Shown here: piece by piece, positions 10,451 to 21,175 of the stretch
How positions within the stretch are numbered: the stretch's first letter is position 1
Layout: every line of letters starts with the position of its first letter
NCBI RefSeq assembly: GCF_000372725.1
Contig: NW_005199684.1
Location: 792,030 to 856,029 of the forward strand
From: Emiliania huxleyi CCMP1516
Taxonomy: Eukaryota > Haptophyta > Isochrysidales > Noelaerhabdaceae
Length of the DNA: 64,000 bases
Reading direction: 5' to 3'
Translations under genes and position numbers: made by a program
Notes under the pieces: model-generated
Database searches by the model: none
What the model was told of the DNA's origin: nothing
The model's input: the letters and a program-made list of their open reading frames with translations, nothing else

Positions 10451-11332
10451 CCCGCGAGCGCGTGGTCCCCTGCTGCCGGAAGGACGGCTCCACTCTGATG
10501 AGTACTGAGGTAGCAGTATGCATGATGTACGTTTTCAGTCATTTGGGCGGGCTGCCTCACACGTCACACACGCGGCGCGGCGCCCCCTGTGTGGCTGGTC
10601 GAGGCACGAGGGGGCTGGTCGAGGGCGGAGGGGGACCCCGGGAGCGGGGAGGAACCGCCCCAGCCGCCCGCACGCCGCAGCCCCGCAGCCCTAGCCGCAG
10701 CGCCACCCGGGCCAGCCGCCACCGCGCCAGCCGGGGGCGCGCCCGCGCGCTAAAAACGAGGGGAGACAGCGCTCTCAGCTGATAACAGCGGGGGTCCCCG
10801 CACTGGGTGGCCCGAACTGCGCACTGCCACTGGCGCCACGCTCGCACTCCACCAGGGCGCAGGGGGAATGGGAAAGGCTACGCGCGCGCAAGCGTCTATC
10901 AGTTAAAGAACAAGTTGTACCTATTCCCCACACGCACGGGCTACGGGCTACGGCGGGGCGCTGGGCTAAGAGTCAGAGCTCAAACGAGCCGCGGGCGAGA
11001 GAGAGCGAGACACACACACACACATGCACCTCCCCTGCGGCGTTGAGCCGTAGCGACAACGAGTTTACACTCCCTCCCACTCTCATGCCAGACATGCCAC
11101 TGTAGAGCTGCCGGAGGACCGGAGCCAGTCATCAGATGATGATATGGGCAGAGTGTTCGGTCCACGGCCCCTCGAGAGCGAGGCGCGCGCACTGCGGCAG
11201 CCGCGCCTCCTCTGTTGCACAATAGTTGTTCGGTGGCGGCGCCGTTAGCGCATCGTACCTGCCGCCTCCGCGCGCCCCGCGCGCGGCCGCTGCGGCTGCA
11301 GCCCGTCCGCTGTGCCGGGTGGGCCCGCAAGC
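10451..11332. other. Intergenic region between convergent genes
   Basis: This is GC-rich sequence with a run of CA dinucleotides near 11012-11025. No coding frame looks real. Confidence 0.5.
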
Positions 11333-12041
11333 TCACTCGGTGGCGGCGAGGATGCCCGCCACGAGCATAATGACGTGCGCCGGCATGTGTCCGGCCGGCG
11401 TCTGCTTCGGGTTGAGCTTGAGGCCGGCATACGTCGGGCCGAGGAAGGCGCAGCCGGACATCATGATGGCGGCGAACTTGGACGTGTCGGCGCCCATCGC
11501 CTTGGTGTGGATCATGTGCGAGAGCAGGCACATCAGGAAGCCGATGAAGCGTGCGAAGAAGATGTGGTACTTGTCGGGCGACTTGCTGAAGTTGATGTCG
11601 ATGAGGACTTTTGGCACGAGGAGGAAGCCGCCGCCGTACGCGGCGCCGGTGGCTACCGCAAAGTTCAGGAAGGTGACCGGGCCGGTGGGCACCTCGATCT
11701 GGAGCCGACTGCCCATCGCAGCATACGCGAGCAGGAGGCCGCCGAGCGCCGAGATGCCCGAGAGGACTCCGCTCTTGGTCGGCTTGATTTTGGGCAGCGC
11801 CAGCGCGGGCGAGGCCTTGACCTTGGGCGCCGGCTTCGCCTTGGAGGGCGACTTTTTCGGCTCCGACCTGAGGGGCGAGGGTGGGGTGGAGCGTCAAGAT
11901 CGCCCCGCTGCGCGCCGCGCCCAGGGGCGGCAGCCGGGCGCAGGGCGGAGCAGCGCACGCTGCTGCTGAAGGTGAGAACTTTGCAGGCGACTTGGTGCGG
12001 CGGGGCGACGAGCGCGTGCGTCCGGAGACTGGCGAGGGCAT
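11333..12041 (-). CDS. Small multi-pass membrane protein with basic N-terminus, 2 exons
   Basis: Exon 1 is 12041-11959 and exon 2 is 11867-11333, separated by a GT-AG intron (11868-11958); together they encode 205 residues. The N-terminus is Ser/Pro/Lys-rich (TKSPAKFSPSAAA, KKSPSKAKPAPKVK). Then come about four hydrophobic segments, among them SGISALGGLLLAYAAM, FLNFAVATGAAYGGGFLL, FFARFIGFLMCLLSHMI and HVIMLVAGILAATE. I do not recognise the family. The basic leader could be an organelle-targeting or DNA/phosphoinositide-binding stretch. Confidence 0.65.
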
Positions 12042-12124
12042 CGTGTTCTTGCGAGGCAGCGCAGCACAGTTCGAAGCAGCGGATTTAAAAAAGGCGGACA
12101 GAAGAAAAACGTAGCAATTCTTAA

Positions 12125-12283
12125 CCCACCCGCGGCGGCGGCGGCGGCGGCGGCGAGGTCAAGAGCAACAAGAAGAACTGGGCGAGCGTCGCCCGCGGAG
12201 CCGCCCGCTCCTCCTCCGACGGCGGCCCACTCCTCGAGTCCAACGAGCCCTCCCTCTACGAGGGGAGCGACGAGGATTTCTAG
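12125..12283 (+). pseudogene. Orphan 3' exon (acidic C-terminal tail)
   Basis: After a (GGC)n tract the plus strand encodes EVKSNKKNWASVARGAARSS and ends LYEGSDEDF then TAG at 12281-12283. The composition is that of a real protein C-terminus, but an in-frame stop lies at 12122 and no upstream exon is visible, because the adjacent DNA is the 5' flank of the divergent gene. It may be a transposed or duplicated last exon, or an exon whose partner I cannot see. Confidence 0.35.
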
Positions 12284-12361
12284 GAACGGCCGCCGAGCCC
12301 TTCCCGCAGCGCAACCCTAGCAGCGCAGCGGGCAGGGCGGCTCGCGCAGCGCGCGCGCGAT

Positions 12362-12407
12362 CGAGCGAGGGAGCGAGCGAGCGAGCGAGCGAGCGAGCGA
12401 GCGAGCG

Positions 12408-12478
<71 letters not shown>
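12362..12478. repeat. Compound microsatellite (GAGC)n then (AC)n
   Basis: About 46 bp of GAGC repeats are followed by roughly 70 bp of pure AC dinucleotides. Confidence 0.95.
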
Positions 12479-12482
<4 letters not shown>

Positions 12483-12842
12483 TGTACACATGCACAGACA
12501 CACAGCCCCTTCCCCTTCCTCAAGGGCGAGGACACGCGCAGGGGTCGCACTTCTAGCGAGGCCCACAGAGTGGGAGACTCCTATCACCGCCACTGCCACC
12601 CACGTGTCAGTCTGCCTGTGGTAGAAGAGACTGCCGGTGAGACGTCGGAGGAAGGTCGCTAGTCGAGAGAGATCGCCAGTGGATAGGGAGTCCACCGTGC
12701 TGCGAGCCTGTCGCTGTCCCTTGTCAGGAGCAGGAGAACTAGGAGAGCGCAACCAGTAGGAGGCCCGCGCTTGCCCCCGTGCCGCCGGGTGCAACCTGTC
12801 CTATACGAGAGATGGGATTCCTGTCGTGAGGGTGAACCCCCT

Positions 12843-13010
12843 GCCCAGCCCCCCTCCGTGTCGCGATGCGCTCCCCGCTCCCGTTCCCCTGTGTCCCTCC
12901 CACGATCGTCCTACAAGATCCTGCTTGTGCAGGTGGGGACCCTGTCCTTCTCCCACCCTTCGTTTGGCGTGTCCGTTGTATTTATTTATTTATTTATTCT
13001 TAACCCACCT
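12843..13010 (+). repeat. Dispersed repeat R1 ending in (TTTA)n, copy 1
   Basis: The sequence runs from CGCTCCCCGCTCCCGTTCCC through ATCCTGCTTGTGCAGGTGGG to a TTTATTTATTTATTTATTC tail. An inverted copy lies at 23755-23895 and a partial direct copy at 59140-59215. The tetranucleotide tail is typical of LINE or SINE 3' ends in this window, so R1 is probably a retroposed 3' end. Confidence 0.75.
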
Positions 13011-13688
13011 CTAACATCACAATAGGGAACTCCTATGGCAAACCACACTGATAGCATGATGACCTCCGCCTTCTAGAGCCGTACACCGTCCTCGCACCTC
13101 GGTCGTTGCACACACGTCCGGGTATAAAGCCGTCCGACTCGAGAGCGTGGCTCTCAACAATGTCCACGCACTGGAAAGGGGCCTTTTCAGGGGGTCTTCA
13201 TGGGGGCGCGATGCTGCGGGCCAGGCGGTCAAGGTCCAGCGGCGGCGCCGTCTTGGCCTGCAGCGGGAGACGGTCGCGGTGTCGGCAAGCGAGCCGAGCT
13301 GGCCGAGTGCGGGGCGGGCAGCAAAATAGGGGGGGGGGGCTGCCTTCTTAGGGGGTGGCTGAAATCAAATCGACGGGCATAAAAAGAATTCCGGGAAGTC
13401 TGCACTCAAAGTGCTCCAAGTGCCGCACTGGGCACGGGACCCGGGCAGCGCCAACAGCCAACACCCGGATGTGCCCAGCGCCCCCCAGCCCCCACACCGC
13501 CACAGGCGCTGCACCATGTGTGCCTATACTCGTCCACATGGAGAGCATGGTCCAAGCTCGAGCACGAGGGTCCAAGGTGCAAAGGAGTCCAAGCGCGTCG
13601 GCTCCAAGACCAAGTGAAAATAATGAGCGGCAGGCGCGGCAGTGGTCCAGGTGCACCAAGTGCCATTCTTTTAAACGAAAGCTGAAGC
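13011..13688. other. Intergenic region
   Basis: No gene recognised. A G-run lies at 13330-13339, and around 13400-13460 there is a stretch rich in the words 'AAGTGCTCC' and 'CTGGGCACGGG' that recur elsewhere in the window. Confidence 0.4.
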
Positions 13689-15288
13689 TCACAGAACGCC
13701 GTTCGCCGCGAGGAAGCCCCCGACGAGCGCGGCGCTGACCGCGGCCGCGCCGCCGAGCAGCTTGAGGTTGGGCGTCAGGTTGTCGAGCGCCTCGCCCGAG
13801 CGGAACTCGAGCGGCGACTCGACCATCCCCTTCAGGTAGGACGCGCTGCCGCTGACCCTCTTGCCGGCGGGCAGCCACGCGTCCGCCTCGAGCCTGCCCG
13901 CCGGCGAGTCGAGCGCGCCGATGCACATGCCGCCGCGCTCGGCGCTCGGCTTGCCGCAGAAGAAGAGGCGCAGCCCGCCGCCCTGCCGCCCGTCGGGAGG
14001 GCCCCGTCACTGGCGTGGCGGCGCGCGAGCCGGCGGGCGCGAGGCGGGCGGGAGGGAGGGGAGGGAGGGGAGGGGCGCGCTCGGGGAGGGGCGCTCGTGC
14101 GGGAGGCATTGGTGGGGCTGTGCGGCCGTCGCGCCGGCAGAGCGACCGCGTACGGCGTGCCCACAACCTGCGCGGTCCAGTCGCCGCCCGCGCCGCCGGG
14201 CTCGAGCAGCGGCGGCAGGTCGAGCCGCTCCCAGCTGCGACCACCTACGTGGCACGCCGCGGGGCGCGTCATGCACGCGCCGGCTCGACGGCCGAGCCCC
14301 GTCCCCCCTCTGTGTGGCCGCCGTCGGCGCTCGCCGCGCCGCCGAGCCGGTGGGTCCCGCTGCCAGCCTCGACGCCCTCGTAGATCATCAGCAGCCGGTC
14401 TCGCCACGGGACCACGCAGCGCGTGCCCACGCCCTGCTCGTCCCACGCGCCTGCGGCACGCCGTCCGGCGCCTGGGGGTGAGCGGGCCCTCGGTTGCACG
14501 CGCGCGCCCCGCGCGCCCCGCGCGCGCCTCCCTTTCCGGGACCGAGCGCGAGCCCTTCGCGCGTCCAGCTCGCGCCGCCGTCGTCGCTCCTACAGGGAGG
14601 GCTCCGAGAAGGCTCTCGGAAGGCTCCTCGCAACCTGCGGCTCCGCATCGCCGCCGCCGCTCCGGCAAGAGAAGGCGCGCCAGCGCCGCCCGTCGAACGA
14701 GTGGTAGAGCATCCGCCACGGGCCGCCCGTCAGCGCCGGAGGGAGCACCCGCGGCCAGGAAGCAAACAGGCCTTCCGCCGCGTCGGCGCTGACGACGGGC
14801 TCGGGCTCGCGCGCCCAGCTCAGCCCGCCGTCCTCGCTCGTCGCGCGCCCGATTCGCATCCGGATGCCGGCCGGCGCGCCGTCGACAGCCTCGTCGCCCG
14901 CCGCGAGGTAGTACATCGTCAGGCTCCGGCCGTCCTCATTCCAGTGCACGTCGCCCACGCCCACGTGGAGCGAGTCCCACGCGCCGCGCTCGCCGGGCGC
15001 AAACACGCACTCATCCGTCGCCCGCGTCCAGGTGAGGCCGTCGGCGCTCGTGGCGAGGCCGCACTTGCCCGTCGGCAGGAACGGCGTCGCGGCCGCGTCG
15101 GACCAGGTCCCGTCCGACCCATAATAAAACATCCGCCAAGGATCGCCGGCCACGCCTTCGCGCGGCAGGAGCACCACGGGAGAGGCGACATTGGACGAGT
15201 CCCAGCGGCCAGCGGCCGACGGCTGGAGGACAGGCAAGGTGCGTGTGGCGACGGTGCCGGTGCTGGTGGCGACGAGAGCGGAGAGCAT
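13689..15288 (-). CDS. Beta-propeller glycosidase-like protein with C-terminal membrane segment, about 5 exons
   Basis: The start is the ATG at 15286-15288 (MLSALVATSTGTV); the frame is open a little further only via TTG. Translation shows repeated propeller-blade motifs of the sialidase/GH43-GH32 type: PWRMFYYGSDG, TSADGLTWTRA, SEDGGLSWAREPEP, PWRMLYHSFDG and SDDGGASWTREG (Asp-box-like). Later exons give WDEQGVGTRCVVPWRDRL, LRLFFCGKPSAERGGM and a hydrophobic C-terminus (LLGGAAAVSAALVGGFLAA) before TGA at 13689-13691. Approximate exons are 15288-14655, 14590-14525, 14452-14300, 14245-14150 and 13990-13689; boundaries after the first are uncertain. It probably binds or cleaves glycans, with a membrane-anchored C-terminus; the substrate cannot be inferred. 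The gene start abuts the tail of a LINE. Confidence 0.6.
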
Positions 15289-15313
15289 TTCGCGCAACGC
15301 TGGGCAGGCCGCC

Positions 15314-17065
15314 AAGATAAATAAATAAAACGCACACGCCTAGTGGGAGATGGGGAAAAAGGAACAGGTCCCCGCCCTGCGGTCTTTGTGCAGGGTTCTT
15401 TGTGGGTGTGGTCGGCGACTAGCCGGGGTCGTCCTCCCGATGTGGGGGACTAGCACTAGCCGTCTTCCACATGGTCCCTCGGGTCCCTGCTGCTCCTAAT
15501 CTCGTCGTACATCCTCCTGCTGATCTCCGCAACATCCTGCTCCCTCCCTCGTCTCGCCCTGCGCGTCTGCTCCGCCTCCCCGTCGTCTGCCCTGCGTCGT
15601 CTGGTGACGGGTCCTCCATAGTCGGTCGAGGTCGCCGCCCTCCTCGTGCCTCTTCCCAACGTTCCCTCGGCGGCCGATGCCGTCTGCTCCGGCTCCCCAG
15701 TCCCCGGGTCTGCCCTGCTCTCGTCTGCGCTAGCTTCTGTTTCGTCATCACTGATGTCCGTCCTCTTCTTTCCCCTCTTGTTGTATGCTTTGTACATCGC
15801 GTCGATTCCTTTTCGCGTGAGCACCACCCTGAAGCCCGCCCAGCAGCTGAACCGCTCCCTAAGTCGAAGGAGCATCATCAGTTTCACCCACTTCGCTCGC
15901 TGCCCACTGTCTCCGCTCCCTCCCGTTTGGGCCGCCGTCGCGGCCCTCGTTCGTCCCACTGGCTGTTGGCCCGTCCCCACGTTACCTCTGTTATCCCTCC
16001 TCCTCCGCGACTCCCTCAAGGCCGGCCGGGCCTCCTTCCACCCAGCGAAGAGCTTCCTCAGCCACTCAATGTGTTCCTCTCTCTTCATTATGCGCGCGGT
16101 AGCCTCATCGTTGAGCTGGATCCACCTCTGCACCGCTCCCGTCGCCGCCTCGGCCACGACTTGCAAGTTCCTCGTGACCCCGGCGCCAAGGTCCCTCCGG
16201 CTCTTCTCCGAGAGGTCATCTACCAGTGCCGGCAACACCCGCCCCGACTGCGGGGGCTAGCGCATCGTACCCGTCCTCATCCAGCACCCTATAGCGTGAG
16301 CCCTTCAGCGCAGCGACATGCGCTATCCTCAGCGTCTTCAGCGTATCCTTGGAGTCGGGTGCCGCCTGTGCTACTTTGCTGATCGCCGTCCCCGTCTGCG
16401 CTCGCGCTACTCTGAGGAACCATCTGGCCTGCGCCCTATTCTCCAGGCAGGCGCCGCTAAGCAAGTGCGCCATTGTCGCCCTAGGCGGGTTCTCATCTTC
16501 CTCGGTCCATTGCTGCGCGGCTTTCCGCACGATCGGACACAGCGGGTCTCGCTTTAGTGCCGCCCTCCTCGCCGCGTCCCTCGCGGCCTTACAGACGAGG
16601 CAGCCCCTGAGTTCGCTCCTTGTGGCGGCTCCCGGGGTATCTCTCCCCGCCTCTCCCCGCATGATCCTCTCGTGGTGCGCTCCGTGTGGCACCCCCGCCT
16701 GCTGCCGCACCCGCGCTCCCATGACGGTCTTTGTCACCACGTTGTGATCATCCACGTCGGCGAATTCAATCTCGCGCGCTCGCCGTGCTGATCCTTGATC
16801 CGCTGGCGCTTGTCCCATTTGTGTCTCGTTGTTCCCCTGACCACATCGCTCCACAGCGGCCCCGTCACCCCTGCCGTGTGCGACCCCGCCGTGAGCCCCT
16901 CGCCGAGCCGTCCTCGCACCCACTCGTTCGTGTGGCCGCGTGTGGCGTAATAGGTCCTCCGGTCCAGTAGGCCGCCAAGAGGTGGGTCGCGGCGATTTCT
17001 TTTTTATGTGGCTCCACAACAAATTTCTCCTACTCCCTGCCCACTCCATGCTGTGATTCTTTGTG
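15314..17065 (-). mobile_element. 5'-truncated non-LTR retrotransposon (LINE) 3' end
   Basis: On the minus strand the element ends with a (TTTA)n tail at 15314-15330. The 3' UTR and terminal coding sequence (15331-15545) are nearly identical to 26376-26594. Two overlapping frames (17088-16216 and 16238-15456) together encode the C-terminal part of an ORF2-like protein, including a Cys-His-type stretch (MAHLLSGAC) and a terminal segment ending SSRDPRDHVEDG. The frames are offset near 16216-16240, so a frameshift has occurred and the copy is dead. The reverse-transcriptase core is missing, as expected from 5' truncation. The 5' boundary is placed where RCC1-like sequence begins. Confidence 0.75.
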
Positions 17066-17130
17066 AGCTCTGTGCTGGACGCCAGCACAGCCTCGCCCTC
17101 ACCGCCGACGGAGCCGTCTGGAGCTGGGGC
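17066..17130 (+). pseudogene. Second RCC1-repeat fragment
   Basis: The plus strand encodes CAGRQHSLALTADGAVWSWG, the signature half of an RCC1 blade, then stops shortly after. It sits directly at the truncated end of the LINE. No other blade is visible nearby. Confidence 0.55.
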
Positions 17131-17542
17131 GACTGTCGGCGTGCAGCTAGCTAGCTGGTCGGCCAGCCGGGCGGCGAGCGCGCGGTCCGGCGCGAGAGGA
17201 CGCCGCGGCGGGCTTGACCGGCCTGGCCATGGAGCGCCGGCTCAGGCAGGGCGCGGTTGAGGGCGAGACCGAGGGCGCGGGCGGGCTCGGGCCGGTGCTG
17301 CCCGTGCCGGTCGAGCCGAGGAGGCGAGGAGGCAAAACTGGCGGGGAGAGGGCGTCGGAGTGGAGCGGGCCGTGCACCGCGGAGGAGGCCGCCGCGCACC
17401 TGCGGCTGGGCGCGCAGCGGGCGTCGGAGGGGGCGGGGGCGGAGAGGGGCGGGAGGGGGTGGGTTGCATGCAGCCACCGGGCCGTGCATAGATACCGGTA
17501 GACAGGGGCGGTTTGATCACGGACCGCACGTACGTGTTCGAG
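17131..17542. other. GC-rich spacer of uncertain coding status
   Basis: The stretch 17230-17501 is open in one plus frame, with an ATG at 17230, but its composition is low-complexity Arg/Gly/Ala and nothing is recognisable. It might hold an upstream exon of the SOD-like gene. Confidence 0.3.
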
Positions 17543-18385
17543 ATGGTGGCCGACGAGGATAATAAAGAAGAAAGAAAATTTGGAGTGCCCCGCCCCTTGC
17601 CTCGAATTCGTGCCTCACAACCTCAGCACAACCCGCCCCAGGTGCACAATCCCCACGGCCGTGCGCTCCGATGGTGGCGGAAGCCACCGCCGCCGTCCCC
17701 TTCACCGCCGTCCCCGGCTCCGCCACCTACGCCACCGTCTACTCCGCCTACGCCACCTACGCCTCCGTGGACTCCGGCTCCGCCTTCGCTCGGGGGAACG
17801 TGCTGGAAGGCGGAAGATCCCGACGAAAAGTTCCTCTCCATCGCCAACTACAACTCCGGCTATGTCAACATCGGCGTCGCCGTCAACGCGTCGCTTTCCA
17901 ACGTGAACGAGTACAACTATCACCTCCACGTCGGCTGGAAGGACGGCGAAAATTGCGGCGCCTCCACCAGGGGCGGCCACTACGACCCCACTCGCGCGTG
18001 CGGCGGCGCATCGGAGGCCTTGTGCGAGACAGGTCGCCCGGGACTCGCTTACCAGGCCGACTCGCCGGACTACGCCAAGTGCAGCACCACCAACCAAGAC
18101 AAGTGCGAGGTGGGCGACCTTTCGGGCCGCTCGGGCAAGGTCTCCGTGGGCGGCACCACGCTCACATCCTTCTACTTCCCGGCCTTCAAGACCGACTTCG
18201 AGCTGAACAACACCATCGACTCCCCCACACGCCGCGTTCGCGAGCCCGCCAAGTGGAGCTCCCTCGTGATGCACTGCGACACCTCCGGCTGCGGGCCGCG
18301 TGTGGGGTGTGCCAAGTACGAGAAGGTTGACTGCGAGGTGGTCGAGGCAGACTTCGTCAGCGTCTTCGGCGAACCGCGCCGCTAG
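17543..18385 (+). CDS. Cu-only superoxide-dismutase-like protein with proline-rich stalk
   Basis: The reading frame is 280 residues from the ATG at 17543. After a proline-rich linker (PPPPSPSPPSPAPPPTPP) comes a Cu/Zn-SOD-type domain. YHLHVGWKDG supplies two copper-ligand histidines, GGHYDPTRAC the bridging histidine, and SLVMHCD the fourth copper ligand. KCEVGDLSGRSG replaces the zinc-site histidine of ordinary Cu/Zn SODs by Glu; this 'CEVGDLSG' form is the hallmark of extracellular Cu-only SODs known from fungi and oomycetes. Many paired cysteines fit a secreted protein, yet no signal peptide is present at this ATG, so a 5' exon is probably missing from my model. The role would be disproportionation of superoxide at the cell surface. 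Confidence 0.7.
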   Translation: MVADEDNKEERKFGVPRPLPRIRASQPQHNPPQVHNPHGRALRWWRKPPPPSPSPPSPAPPPTPPSTPPTPPTPPWTPAPPSLGGTCWKAEDPDEKFLSIANYNSGYVNIGVAVNASLSNVNEYNYHLHVGWKDGENCGASTRGGHYDPTRACGGASEALCETGRPGLAYQADSPDYAKCSTTNQDKCEVGDLSGRSGKVSVGGTTLTSFYFPAFKTDFELNNTIDSPTRRVREPAKWSSLVMHCDTSGCGPRVGCAKYEKVDCEVVEADFVSVFGEPRR

Positions 18386-19649
18386 GCGGCGGGGAGGTGC
18401 GGAGGCCCCATAGCCGCTTCCCTCGCGTGCTTTGCACCCTCCGCGGCGATCGTGTGCACAACACGTGACGAGGGCGAGGAAGATGGCCATTCGAACCGCC
18501 TCTCGAACCGCGAGGCTGTGCCGTCCGGACGACTTACTTCGTCCCGATGGCCCCTCGCTGCATGCGCATGTGAGACCCTCTCCCGCTTGGGGGTCTGTCT
18601 CTCGTCTGTTTCTGGTCTGTCTGAGGTACGGACGTACGGTAGCGCGTCAGCCGTCACGTCGTGGGATGCTCGTTCGCGATCGTCCGTCCGTCTAAGTGGG
18701 TGGGTGGAGGGTGTGTTCGGGATCCGTGCGACCCGGCCGCCCGCCGATGATCGGACCGAGTGTCCCATGCATGTGTATGTTATGGCGTGGGTGTTTGTTC
18801 ATTATATGAATCTTGAATGGTTCGGGATCCTCACGTCGATATGCATGCCACACACTGTCGTATGCCGTGCCCCTCAACCTCGGCCGCAAATGCGTCCATA
18901 CACCATACCAACTCAGCCCTGCGGCGGCTGAGGCCGAGACGGAGCGCGATCCGAAGCCGAACCCACATAAGACATGCGTCAGCCGTCACGCTTGGCGATG
19001 GTCATGGTGGATGGAGCTCGAAGACGCACGCGCACGAGATCCCCCTTGCCCATGCCAAATAAATAAACAAAACGGTCAAGCTCTGAGACGAGATGGGATT
19101 TAGGGACATACATGAACATGTGTCCCCGCCCTGCACGATCTTGGTGTGAGGGATCTTCAATCCGCCTTGCTGCCGCGTTGTGGGCCCATGTGCCCTTCTG
19201 CGTTCTTGAAGCCCCGTTCTGCGTTAATTTTAGAAATTTAACGAAATAGTCGTAGTCACCGAAATATGTTTAGCGGTCGTGTGCTCAACGCATCCCGAGT
19301 TTACGGCCCGCACGTCCTCATCTCGACCGACCCCCTCATGCTCATCACCTGACTCCACATCGCCCGCCGCGCGCCGCGCCGCCCCGCGCCGCGGCGCCCC
19401 GCGCCGCGCCCCCCGCGGCCGCGGCCTGAGGTGCGAACTCCTGTCGACTGAGCACTGACATGAAAGACACCAACACTTAGCTTTATACTCCGCGCAATAC
19501 TGTGTTGGTGAACGGTAGGAACGGGTAGAAGAAGGAAAAAGTACTATGCGATGGCGGCCGACCAGACGCGACCCGCCGTCTGCCGAGAGAGAACGCCACT
19601 CGGGAGCGATGACCGAAGGATGCGGTGGGGGGGGAAGGGGGGGGCACCG
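18386..19649. other. Intergenic region
   Basis: No gene recognised. It holds a (CGCGCC)-rich simple-sequence block at about 19366-19425 and a retroelement tail described separately. Confidence 0.5.
19055..19165 (-). repeat. LINE-type 3' tail, family 2, copy 1
   Basis: AAATAAATAAACAAAACGGT is followed by CAAGCTCTGAGACGAGATGG. The same block occurs at 45822-45872. The (TTTA)n tail on the minus strand is that of a second non-LTR family. Confidence 0.6.
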
Positions 19650-20288
19650 TCATCCGGCCGCCTCCTCCTTTGCTGCAGCGGCTGGCGCTGTCGTCACGCG
19701 CGGCTTCTTGCGGATGGCAAAGGGCGCGTCATCTCCGCCGCCGGCGGGGTTGGAGGCCGCCTCGGCCTCGGCCCGCCGCATGGCCTCGTCGGCTCGCGCG
19801 TGCTTTCGGTCGCGCGACGCCTGCTCGCGCGCCGCGCCGTCGCCCGCCGCCGCCTTGTCGAGGGCCTACACGCCACCCGCGTCACGCTCAGGCGACAGCC
19901 TCTCTGACGCGCAGCGCCTCGCAGATGCCCCGCCTGCAGCGCGCTGCTCAGCGACTTGCAGCGCCCGTTGATGTCCTTGATCGCGCCCACGGGCGGCATG
20001 CCCGCGGCAGCGTCGACGGCCGTGCCGACCACGCCGAGCCGCTGCCGCAGCTGCCCCAGCGCCGCCTCGCTCGCCGGCTCGCCCTTCTCCCCAGCTGCGC
20101 GCGCGAGCCACGCGTCGATATCGGCGCCGGCGGCGTCGGCGGCGCGAACGATGGCGGCGAGGGCGATCTGCTGCGGCGAGTGCAGCAGCGGCGCGTCCGA
20201 GCACAGGGCGAGGTTGAGGAACTGCCGCGCAGAGGCCTCGACGGCGTCGGCCGCCGCGGGAGCGAGGACGGGAGGCTCAGCGGGCTCG

Positions 20289-20342
<54 letters not shown>

Positions 20343-21096
20343 CCGCGCAGGGACTCGAGCGCCCCTCGGAGCGCGCGGAAGGGCGAGCGGACCACCAGCT
20401 CGTAGCCAAGCAGCGAGAGGAGCCGCGCCTGCAGGGTGAGCCGCGCCGATCTGACCGCGGCGCCGACGGCTGCGGCTGTGCGGTGTGGCGGGTGTGGCGG
20501 GTGTGGCGGGGTGGTGCCGTGGAGTTGGGGGTGCGGTGGGCGTGCGCACGGCGGCCGAGCCTCAGGCATGCGATGGGATCCGGGGATTGAGAGGCGGGCG
20601 GGCGAGGCGGGCGGGCGAGGCGGGCGGGATCCTCGTTGTCGAGAACCGATCGGCCCGCCGCGGAGCGCTCGGGCTGCTCCTTCTCCTCCTGCTTGAAGTG
20701 GCGAGAGTACTTGACGAGGACCGTCAGCGGGATGTGCTCCTCCTCCACCTTCCCAGCCAGGTAGATCGCGCCGAGCAGCAGCTCGCGCAGCTCCACCTCG
20801 ACGACCGACTTGCGGAGCAGCGCGCGGCGCACGAAGTAGTGTGCCGTCGTCATGACGCGCGGGGTGAAGCGCTCGGGCGCGTTGGAGTTCTCGGTGCGGC
20901 CCATCTCCTGCATCTTGTGGTGCCAGTACTGCTGCAGCAGCAGCTCATCGGAGACCGCCAGCCGGGCGGCGGCGGGCACCGGCGACGCCTTTGCGAGCCT
21001 CTCAGCGACGTGCCGCACGCGGGTCTCGCGCATCGACGCAAGCTGGGCCGCGGTGAAGGTCCAGTGCCGAGCCTGGGACGACTCGGCGAAGTTCAT
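19650..21096 (-). CDS. Cyclin H (CDK-activating kinase / TFIIH cyclin)
   Basis: The ATG at 21094-21096 gives MNFAESSQARHWTFTAAQL, the cyclin H N-terminal signature (SSQ.RHWTF). The first cyclin box follows (VMTTAHYFVRRALLRKSVVE, LLGAIYLAGKVEEEHIPL). After an intron starting near 20640, exon 2 encodes LLSLLGYELVVRSPFRALRG and FLNLALCSDAPLLHSPQQIA, which correspond to the second cyclin box of cyclin H. A last exon (about 19865-19650) gives a basic tail with FAIRKKPRVTTAPAAAKEE and a stop at 19650-19652. A poly-Gly run of about 20 residues, coded by (GCC)n at about 20290-20344, interrupts the loop before the second box. In other eukaryotes cyclin H pairs with CDK7 and MAT1 to phosphorylate CDKs and RNA polymerase II. 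Confidence 0.8.
20289..20345. repeat. (GCC)n trinucleotide tract in cyclin H
   Basis: This is a nearly pure GCC array coding for poly-Gly on the minus strand inside the cyclin H ORF. Confidence 0.9.
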
Positions 21097-21175
21097 GATG
21101 CTGCAGGCACAGCTGCAGGCACTGGGAAAGCGCCGCTTCGCGCAAAGCTACGATTTCTTTTTTCTTGTCCGTACT

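Noticed and set aside
12280..12501. ORFs through the (AC)n/(GAGC)n microsatellite
   Set aside because: Open only because dinucleotide repeats lack stops.
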